From Telopea speciosissima (taxonomy: Eukaryota > Streptophyta > Magnoliopsida > Proteales > Proteaceae), in assembly GCF_018873765.1 (NCBI RefSeq), contig NC_057924.1, forward strand, positions 9,883,001 to 9,947,000: DNA of 64,000 nt. The letters run 5' to 3'. The translations under genes were made by a program, and so were the position numbers. The notes below the pieces were generated by a model. The model was given only the letters and a program-made list of their open reading frames with translations. It searched no databases and had not been told where the DNA came from. Shown here in pieces: positions 56,693 to 64,000 of the stretch (positions are counted from its first letter, which is position 1; every line of letters starts with the position of its first letter).

Positions 56693-56806
56693 CATGTAAG
56701 CCTCCGATTAAATCGGAATCTTCTCTCTCAAGTATTATTGATCCAAAGAAAAGTTTTGCCAAGAAAAACTTTTTGAGTTTTGGCCAATCCTGGGGTTTCT
56801 GCTTCC

Positions 56807-56814
56807 TATAAATA
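56807..56814 (+). promoter_or_regulatory. TATA box, with CCAAT upstream
   Basis: CTATAAATA is about 130 bases before the ATG at 56944, and CCAAT lies at 56784-56788. The spacing is ordinary for a plant core promoter. Confidence 0.6.
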
Positions 56815-56943
56815 AGGATAGCGGCTGCAATAGTTCTATGATCTTCTCCCCCCAAACAAAGAAATAGCCCAAATAATCTCAAATCGTTACACTTATCTTT
56901 AACTAGTCTGCAAGTTTGTTGGTAGAGAAGGGAGAAAGAAAAG

Positions 56944-57225
56944 ATGAATTATCTGAGCAGAGTATGGGTGGCAGCCACCGTTGCGGTGGTGCATAGCCAC
57001 ACCCAGACCCATTCCCCTCAGGGTTTCAAATGGAACACCGGCGTTAGATCCATACAGTTTGGCCGGAAAGAAGGTTCTTCGTTGGGAACTTCTCCCACTA
57101 CCGGCCGTTCTGCGGCGTCTTTGGATCAACAGATATGGGGAATTTTAAACGGAGAGGAGAGACGGAAACAGGTGGACGAGTCTCTTCAGAAGGTCATGCA
57201 TCTAAGCTGCTGGGCCCAGAGCTAA
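56944..57225 (+). CDS. Divergent DUF3774-like wound-responsive protein
   Basis: An intronless 93-residue protein. The N-terminus MNYLSRVWVAATVAVVHSHT matches the SRxWxxAxxxAVV pattern, and QGFKWNTGVRSI (26-37) replaces DQGICRWNYVLRS. A variable Ser/Thr-rich centre follows, then the C-terminal EERRKQVDESLQKVMHLSCW (71-90) and AQS in place of GPN. It represents a separate clade of the family found in other plants, not a recent member of the array, and it lies 24 kb away in the opposite orientation. The GP of the CWGPN end is lost, but CW is kept. A TATA box and CCAAT are upstream, and a hAT MITE is adjacent to the promoter. Confidence 0.87.
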   Translation: MNYLSRVWVAATVAVVHSHTQTHSPQGFKWNTGVRSIQFGRKEGSSLGTSPTTGRSAASLDQQIWGILNGEERRKQVDESLQKVMHLSCWAQS

Positions 57226-57810
57226 TTACATCTAAGAAATTAGCTGATCGGGAACAGAGATTTTTGAGGTACCAAAGGTTCTGTTAGTAGAACAATAACT
57301 GGTATCTCAGAATTTGAGACAGATTGTGGGGAAATCGATTAAAACTAAAAAAAAAAACCCAAATCTGGTTCAGGTCTCCGTTGGAGATGGTTTCTGTTCT
57401 CAAATGTAAATATCTGCAAGAATCAAAGAAAGATGTTCATCTACACTTACTTTGTTTTTCTGTTTCATCTCTCTTTGTCTATGGATGCAACTTGTGGAAT
57501 TCAGCTTAGACTATTATTGAAATCCAGTTTTAATTTGTGTCTAGATGTGATGAACAACATAAAAGATCATTATTCCTAGTTTCCTATATATGTAGGATTG
57601 TAGGGTTAGCAATAGTTTTTGAGTTAAAACTGGTTCTTCCTTATTAGTATTATTATTTATCAAAGGCATATATATCATCACTAACACAGGGAGGTTATGA
57701 AGTTGATCTCAAAGAGCAATCAATGGTTGCCAGTTTGGCCTTTTCTCTTGTTTTGAGTTCTGATTGTTAGGATTGTTCGAGACTACTTCTGTCTTCCACA
57801 TGAAATCTCA

Positions 57811-58014
57811 ATGGACGAGCAACTGAAATCTTCTCTGGCTTCATTGCCGGAGGCACCTCCACACGGGAGCGATCGAGATCAAAGCACATCGGGTTGTCAC
57901 ACCACAGGCCCACAATCTAACTTTAATCTGATATCACTTGTCAAGGACTTGGATAGAGCTCACTTGAAAGCTAGCAAAACTAGCTATCAAAGAGAGGCTG
58001 CCAAGTCCGTATAA
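57811..58014 (+). CDS. Short hypothetical ORF (67 codons), uncertain
   Basis: The reading frame begins MDEQLKSSLASLPEAPPHGS and ends in an amphipathic NLISLVKDLDRAHLKASKTS with a final YQREAAKSV. The composition is protein-like (acidic/basic helix, few rare residues) and unlike the surrounding AT-rich frames. No family was recognised, and no promoter or partner exon was found. It could be one exon of an unrecognised gene or a chance frame. Confidence 0.25.
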   Translation: MDEQLKSSLASLPEAPPHGSDRDQSTSGCHTTGPQSNFNLISLVKDLDRAHLKASKTSYQREAAKSV

Positions 58015-58030
58015 TTCTTTACATTGAGCC

Positions 58031-58634
58031 TAGGAATGTCAAAAAGTTGCATCGAACTGGCCAATCTAACCCGGCTCGAACCAAGCTAAGCTCTTATAGA
58101 GCAAGTTTCGGATTCGGCATTTTAAAACCCCTCGGTTTAGGCACGATTGGGCTACATCGATGGTATCCTGATAAGCCTGAACCAAAACCAAGCCGCCCTG
58201 GAACTGAAACCTTACCCGGTACTAACCGATAAAAACGTCACTCTCCCATGCCAATGCCATTGCACTCTTTCCAACTTGTTTGGATTAAAAAAATGGAGCC
58301 CAACCTATTTGGTACAGCCCATTTGTTTTGATTAGAAAATGAATTCAAGCCCATTTGTAAAGTTAAAAACTAAAAAATGGAGCCCAGCCCATTTGATAAG
58401 GCCCATAAGGCAAACAGTTTCAGTCTAAAACCGGGCTCGAAACGGTTTGATACCGGTTTTCAAACTGGCCAAACCATTTCGAACCCATTAACATAAACCA
58501 AACCCGAACTGAGACCAACTCGAATCGGAACTGAAACCGCGCCGAAATCGAAAAAACCTTATTATAGGTGCAGTTTCGGATTCAGTCATTTCCACACCGA
58601 AGATTCCGGACCAAGCCGACCGTTTGACGTTCCT
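58031..58634. mobile_element. hAT-like non-autonomous element
   Basis: The ends are TAGGAATGTCAAA and the inverted TAGGAACGTCAAA, a common plant hAT terminus. The inside is rich in ggttt/aaacc and aaccgaa motifs in both orientations. No clear 8-bp duplication was found, so the borders may be off by a few bases. Confidence 0.55.
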
Positions 58635-59335
58635 ACACTCAACATTCATGATTATTACTTCTGCCTTCTGCGTGCAACCAACCCAACACTGATAATGACC
58701 GTATGAACGATAGACTTATTTGCTAGATTGTTAACCTAACAAAATATATTCTCCAAGGATATCTTTCAAAGCCATCTCAAATGAGCTCAAGAGCAAGTAT
58801 GAGGGTTCTAAATTCCTACACATACAACCCTTGACCCACCACTTAGCATGATTACAACACCTTTCAAACTTGATGTGTAAAGTCATTATCACATGATGAT
58901 TTTGGAAAGTTAAAACTTCTTCCTTTCTATGTAAACTTTGGTACTAATGTTGGAATTAAGCAAACAAGCTAGAGCTTACATGAATAATGTAGGGAGAAAT
59001 TAATAAGATTCTGTGATAATGTTAAGAAGGAAACTAACCCACTATTTTTATCCCAATTAAAAGTTCTAAAATGTTCCTGACACATTGATCAATAATAAAC
59101 CTTCATAAGAAAATCAATTAATTTTGCCTAATGTAGCCCTTTCCTTCTCATGATATTTGTTACACAATCTATCTATAGAATTATAAACCAGAGTTTTTAA
59201 ACTACTCTAAAACCCAAAAAAAAGAAACGAATACCCAGAAATCATATTAGAAGAAAAGAAAGAATAGTAATAGGAAAGAATATGAAGAACACGCTCTAAG
59301 CTCCAAAGTCATATCACGGCCAGAACATAAAAGAT

Positions 59336-59383
<48 letters not shown>

Positions 59384-59409
59384 ACAGATTTAGATATCTA
59401 GCCTTAGCT
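58635..59409. other. Intergenic; (GA)n tract after the DUF1223 gene
   Basis: AT-rich non-coding DNA. A GA dinucleotide run spans about 59,337-59,381, just beyond the stop codon of the minus-strand gene and probably within its 3' UTR. Confidence 0.6.
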
Positions 59410-62398
59410 TTAGAGGTTTTCTGGCAAGCTGAAATTCTGAGTACCAAAAGTGTGAAAAGATTTGTTCTGAACAAAGACTGCAACACCGGACTTGTTGCTG
59501 TTAAACCCATCCCAGAGAGAGAAATTGACAGTGCCATTCACTGTTTTCTTGGCAGAAATGTCTTTGACACTGCAAAGCTTTTCGAGTTTTCGAACCACGA
59601 AGTCGTTTGATAGAACACGACCTCGGTTGTCTCCGGCGGGGCAGTCGGTCAATAACCCATTCTCGTATAGAGCTACCAACACATCGGCGCCATTGCTGTC
59701 CACCTTTGTTCTTAGAGCTCCTGTTAGAGTGACCTGCAAGGTGTCTGTCGAAGGCCTTTCGAACGTTGCCTGTTTCAACCAAACGGGACACAAATTGGTT
59801 AATTTTTTCTTTTTTTTTGGGGTTTTGCTTGATCCAACCGTTCTTGGGCTGGCTTTAACTTGCCCATGGACTAAATCTTGAGGCCCATTCCTTGAATGAA
59901 CTAGGCTGGTCACCCCCTTTAATGTTATTAACTTTTTTTTTGGAAAAGGTACGGTAATTGGTCGCGCAGCACGGTGTATACCTACGCCAAGACACAGTCG
60001 CATACAAAATGACCGACACACCCTCCCTTGGAAAGACGGAAAGGACCAGAGATGCACTGATCATTTCGTGCATGGCTATGTCTGGGCACAAGTACACACC
60101 ATGCTGCGCGACCGGGTGGTGTTCTTTTTTTCTATTTTATTATTATTATTATTATTATTTATATTTGGGAGCTTGGCATGTGGCTCATCCAACCATATCC
60201 TATCTATCCGTCCATCTAGGGTTGTCAAGACCTATCCCAAATTAGTGAAAAAAGCTCAGAACAAAACCAAACTGATCCCTATTGGATCGGCTTTGGGCTG
60301 GGTATTATACACCTAAAACCAAATCGAAATTGACTTATCCTGAAACCGAAACCAGGTGAAAAAATAGGACCAAAACGATATGAACTCGATACCAGCCCAA
60401 ATTTGAAGGGGAAAAAAAAACATATATTTTCCCCATAATTTTGAATACATATATATGTCAAATCGAACCAAAACCTACCCGAATAGATAAAAGCAATATG
60501 AACCTGAAACCAAACCGAATTGAAACCGAAGATTTCCTATAGGTTTAGTTTCAGATTCACCCTTCCCATACTGAAACCTATTCAACCTAGACCGAACCGA
60601 CTGATTGGCACCCGTACTTCTATGTCTAAAAAAAATGTGGTCATATAAGAAGGCCTTTCCATATGAGTGGTATAAAATACATTTGCCTAAAAAATAGGAC
60701 AGTTTGTAAAAGGACATATACTACGACAGTGTGTAAATTGTTTCACCTTAAACGTTTATAAAATGAAGTGATTTTTAAAAAGGAAAAAGAACTTTGTCTA
60801 AGAGTGTGGCCTACGCCAGCACTCTCATGTGTCTATATCTCTCCTCCTCAAAACAAGGGGCAAAATTGTCTTTTTCAAATGGAAAGAAGAGAAATATACT
60901 CAGGGAAATAAATCCAAAAGATCCCCACATTGCTTTTGAGAATAATCATTTTGGTCACTTATCCAACCTATTCAAAGAATTAAGATCTACCAAACCTATT
61001 TGCATGATAAATACTCCAAGATAACTCTTTCAATCATTTTATTTGATAGATCAGTGTATGAATAAATTTCATCTATATTGATGCTCCTACATGTGTTCTC
61101 ACTGACCCCACATTGGTGAAGGCCATGTGACCAGCAATGATTTCTTGCTTTTTATTTAACTTATTTTAATAAAGCTATTAAAATCCCTGCTTGTAAGCTT
61201 TCCAACAGCTGTTCATGTTAACTTTGATGCCACAAAAGTATTCTTTATCATAATCAACTCAGTTTCTCTACACCCATGGTGAGGAGAGAATCTCTTCATC
61301 CAACCCTATCCGACCATATGCAATAAGAGTGATCCAACAGCTGTTCATGTTAACTTTGATGCCACAAAATTATTCTTTATCATAATCAACTCAGTTTCTC
61401 TCCACCCATGGTGAGGAGAGAATCTCTTCATCCAACCCTATCCGACCATATGCAATAAGAGTGATCCAACAGCTGTTCATGTTAACTTTGATGCCACAAA
61501 ATTATTCTTTATCATAATCAACTCAGTTTCTCTCCACCCATGGTGAGGAGAGAATCTCTTCATCCAACCCTATCCGACCATATGCAATAAGAGTGATCCA
61601 ACAGCTGTTCATGTTAACTTTGATGCCACAAAATTATTCTTTATCATAATCAACTCAGTTTCTCTCCACCCATGGTGAGGAGGGAATCTCTTCATCCAAC
61701 CCTATCCGACCTTATGCAATAATAGTGAGTAGTTAATGATTGAGATCAACCGTAGCGTCACATCACTATTGGTGGAGAGATTCTCTCTTCACCAAGGGTG
61801 AAGAAAAATTTAATCCTATAATTATATACTCAAGTTTGTAAAATTAGTTTTAATATATTTTGATTTATGATGAAAAAAATAAGAGATTAATTATTAAGTT
61901 AAGGAAGAAAATGGAAAGGAAGAGGAGACTGACCTGAAAGGTGGGAGAGGGGAAGCGAGGGGCGGAAGAGATGTGAGAGAAGAGAGAATCTTGTTCGGTC
62001 CCCATGCAATGTGATCTGCCCTGAACCACCACCTGCGGCGTGAACATGGTGTCCAGATTCAATGCCTCCACGTAAGCCTTCTGCCTGACTGTCCATTGGT
62101 TGGAAGCGTATGGGTCCTTCCAACCCTTAAAGTCCCAGTAATCCACGTGGTAAGCCAGCACGATCACCGGCATCGTCACCTCCTCCCCGAAATCACCTCT
62201 CCCGAGTCTTGACATCAAGAGCTCCGCCTCCGGAGAGGTGGCGCAACCCTGAGACGAGAATAGCTCGACCAAGACGGGTCCACTTCTCTTCAATTCCTCT
62301 GTCGTCTGGTCGGCCGTCGGGTTCTCCAGGGACGATGCACTCGTCCTCGACGATGACGAGGATCTTATCCCGAAGCACGCGAAGAGACGGGAAGCCAT
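59410..62398 (-). CDS. DUF1223 thioredoxin-like protein, 2 exons
   Basis: Minus-strand exons are 62398-61934 and 59769-59410, with a GTCAGT donor and a CAG acceptor in phase 0, giving 274 residues. Residues 38-130 carry the DUF1223 core: KRSGPVLVELFSSQGCATSP (38-57), VIVLAYHVDYWDFKGWKDPY (78-97), and MFTPQVVVQG (118-127). Exon 2 has DVLVALYENGLLTDCPAGDN, then RGRVLSNDFVVRKL. The family adopts a thioredoxin-like fold. Bacterial relatives have a CxxC at the GC..CP position, but here it is C52-A-T-S55, a single cysteine. The N-terminus (MASRLFACFGIRSSSSSRTS) is Ser/Arg-rich and could be a targeting sequence. The function is not established. The intron is 2.2 kb with several MITEs and a 132-bp tandem repeat. 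Confidence 0.9.
59960..60113. mobile_element. MITE in the DUF1223 intron
   Basis: The inverted ends are GGTCGCGCAGCACGGTGTAT and GGTCGCGCAGCATGGTGTGT, about 35 bp each (continuing into acctacgccaagac-like sequence). The total length is about 154 bp. No certain target duplication was found. Confidence 0.72.
60217..60618. mobile_element. hAT-like relic in the DUF1223 intron
   Basis: It starts TAGGGTTGTCAAGACC and ends ATTGGCACCCGTA, a degenerate inverted TACGGGTGCCAAT. The interior is rich in ccgaaacc/ggtttcgg motifs. The borders are approximate. Confidence 0.45.
60785..60870. mobile_element. Half copy of the 53323 MITE
   Basis: The end agagtgtggcctacgccagc and the following actctcatgtgtctat match the left end of the MITE at 53323-53467. 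The opposite end is absent. Confidence 0.55.
61201..61728. repeat. Four tandem 132-bp repeats in the DUF1223 intron
   Basis: Units start tccaacagctgttcatg at 61201, 61333, 61465 and 61597 with an exact period of 132 bases and only a few base differences (for example aaagtatt against aaattatt). Each contains cacccatggtgaggagagaa, part of an imperfect inverted match to ggagagattctctcttcacc at about 61,775. This suggests that amplification began inside a MITE-like sequence. Confidence 0.9.
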
Positions 62399-62552
62399 CC
62401 CGTCTCGCCGGCGACTTTATGTCTCTGAATTTTCTTCTTTCTTCTTCCTTCTTCGTCTTCTTGGGTCAGATCAGAGCAGAGTTTATTATTGGTTAATTTA
62501 GATTCGGAAGAGAGAAACAAATTGATCGGTGCAGCACAAAAGTTCGGCTAGA

Positions 62553-62591
<39 letters not shown>

Positions 62592-63629
62592 AAGAAGCAA
62601 AGAGATGGTTTCTCTTTGGGTGGAGGAAGTGGGTGGGGGGTGGTGGATTTGGTAATATGGATGGAGGGAAGGGAGAGAAAGGTGGCGAAGCGGAAGTGGA
62701 CAGGAGAGCGGCTTAGAATGCTTCTTTCTATCTACTTTTTTTTAACCTTTGACCTTTTTCTGTTGTGTTTCATCTTAAATATGTAAAAGTGACCCAAATG
62801 TGGAGGGGGTGGTGACTTCTTTATGCCAAATCAAAGGACTTTCGTAACCGACACAGATCAGAGTCGGTGACCTGACGCAAGTCGAAGTGAGGTTTGGTAG
62901 GCTGTCAGTGGGGCTCATATGCCACGTGTGGATCCATACAGGGCATCTCTTCAAAAGACAATTTGTTGAGATTACCCTAGAAAATGAAAATCAAGCAAGA
63001 CAATCACCGACGGACGGTAAGGGTATAAGTTTGGCCCTGTCGGCATGCCTGTCTGCCCTACCGTGAGCTTGAACAGGATTTGGGCTAAGGTTAAGGTCAC
63101 GGGTTGAGTTCGGTCTAATCCTGTGTTAGGTTATGCTATATTTTATAATTTTTATTTAATGCAAATTGTGTACATACACGCCTGTGTATGAAAACTTTTG
63201 CCATAATATTTTTAAGTTTTTAACCCAAAAAAATCTAATAATCAATTAAGTATGAAACCCTAACCCCTAATCAATTGAATTCATATTATCAAGAAATGAG
63301 TATTCATCAAGAAAACCATCTCTCAGACATTGGTCCTTCAAACTAAGAGAGAAATCTGATTTCTCTTAACTTGTCTCGTTGTATTCCTATATTATTTCTG
63401 TCAGTTCGAGCTTCATTTGATAGTTTTTCCCAAGTGAACTTAAATCTCAAATCTCCGTTTTTTTTTTTTCTTTCTGATATATCCATTGTTCATTACCTGG
63501 CCTGCCAATGTCATCCAATTTCATGTCAAAAGTCCCATTTGAGATGGTTTATGCCATACCTCAGTTCTACAAATAATTTCAAAGTCCAGGCAACAAGCAA
63601 GGTCAATGTCAATGAAAATACATATTGGG
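62399..63629. other. Upstream region of the DUF1223 gene, then intergenic
   Basis: The minus-strand leader/promoter is CT-rich. A GA run spans about 62,549-62,586. A GC-moderate region runs to 62,720. Bases 62,800-63,629 show no gene. Confidence 0.5.
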
Positions 63630-63764
63630 TAGGGGTGTCATAAAAACCTGGCCAGCCCGAAAAGGTAAGGCTGGGTCGGGCCGGGCTTGGGTTTAGGTTA
63701 AGGTTTCTAGGATTGGACTAGGTTAAGGTCAAGCCCGATCATGTCTAGCCCATTGACACCCCTA
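63630..63764. mobile_element. Short hAT MITE
   Basis: A 135-bp element with perfect inverted ends TAGGGGTGTCA and TGACACCCCTA. The interior contains gggtcgggccgggcttgg and agcccgatcatg. The flanks atattggg and atttgtgg are only a weak match for an 8-bp duplication. Confidence 0.72.
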
Positions 63765-64000
63765 ATTTGTGGGCGCTTCATTGTTGTAATTGGACTTATT
63801 TGCCCACCTCACATTACTTACCAATTTTGTTAAGTATGGTGTTTACTATAATTTCACACCTTTTCCCTTTCCTTCTCTCCTTCTCTCTCTAGTCCGGTTC
63901 CAATCACTCTCTCCTCAGGGAAAAACCAACTCATGAATCTCTTTTGAATCGTTATTTATGTCTTTGGTTGAAGGGCACAGGTAAAAATTGGAACACAGCT
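63765..64000. other. Intergenic to the window end
   Basis: AT-rich with a CT-rich stretch (63,855-63,890). No gene is recognised. Confidence 0.4.

Noticed and set aside
59492..59881. 129-codon plus-strand frame opposite the DUF1223 second exon
   Set aside because: It is an antisense shadow of a convincingly conserved exon.
59770..60057. Upstream extension of the 59410 frame to an ATG at 60057 as a separate single-exon gene
   Set aside because: The extension lies across the intron acceptor and a MITE end, has no family similarity, and the spliced model joins in phase with exon 1.
1..64000. CRISPR arrays, bacterial operons, rRNA genes
   Set aside because: None seen. The tandem repeats have no spacer structure, and the genes are plant nuclear genes.

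Overview
This is a 64 kb stretch of plant nuclear DNA, almost certainly from a flowering plant. The evidence is spliced genes with GT-AG introns, AT-rich intergenic DNA, plant-only protein families (wound-responsive DUF3774 proteins, a VAP4-type protein, a lectin-receptor-like kinase relic), and Copia, LINE, Mutator, hAT and Harbinger-like debris. The species cannot be named from sequence alone.

Positions 1-33,000 hold a tandem array of intronless micro-genes. One type (minus strand, about 92-95 aa, ending in SCWGPN) is the wound-responsive DUF3774 family, with intact copies at 3900, 8638, 24850, 27428 and 32457 and broken copies at 3447 and 16474. The second type (plus strand, about 73-75 aa, ending in ICWGPK) has intact copies at 6530 and 15178 and broken or remodelled copies at 2681 and 31401. 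The two types recur as convergent pairs, four times, so the ancestral duplication unit seems to have been a plus-strand ICWGPK gene facing a minus-strand SCWGPN gene. Copia 3' ends sit at equivalent places upstream of the two intact ICWGPK genes. The left edge of the window resembles DNA upstream of the SCWGPN genes, so the array probably continues to the left.

Two Mutator-like elements interrupt the array next to SCWGPN promoters. Element 1 (9288-12989) has arms of about 1.1-1.2 kb and a 10-bp target duplication; the empty site is preserved in a paralogous copy near 4909. Element 2 (16969-22532) has a 9-bp target duplication. Each carries a pair of tRNA-like sequences in opposite orientation around its centre. 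I regard these as the most unusual structures in the window.

Positions 33,000-35,200 hold a LINE relic and a receptor-kinase pseudogene. Positions 37,240-42,279 hold a three-exon gene for a small conserved protein with a transit-peptide-like N-terminus and a 4.5 kb TE-rich intron. Positions 47,074-50,157 hold a seven-exon VAP4-type gene. Positions 50,158-56,427 are mainly intergenic. A divergent DUF3774-like gene lies at 56,944-57,225, just downstream of a hAT MITE. Positions 59,410-62,398 (minus) hold a two-exon DUF1223 gene whose intron contains several MITEs and four copies of a 132-bp repeat. A small hAT MITE lies at 63,630-63,764.

The gene content suggests a stress-responsive micro-gene cluster flanked by ordinary single-copy housekeeping genes. 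Functions beyond family level are not shown by the sequence.
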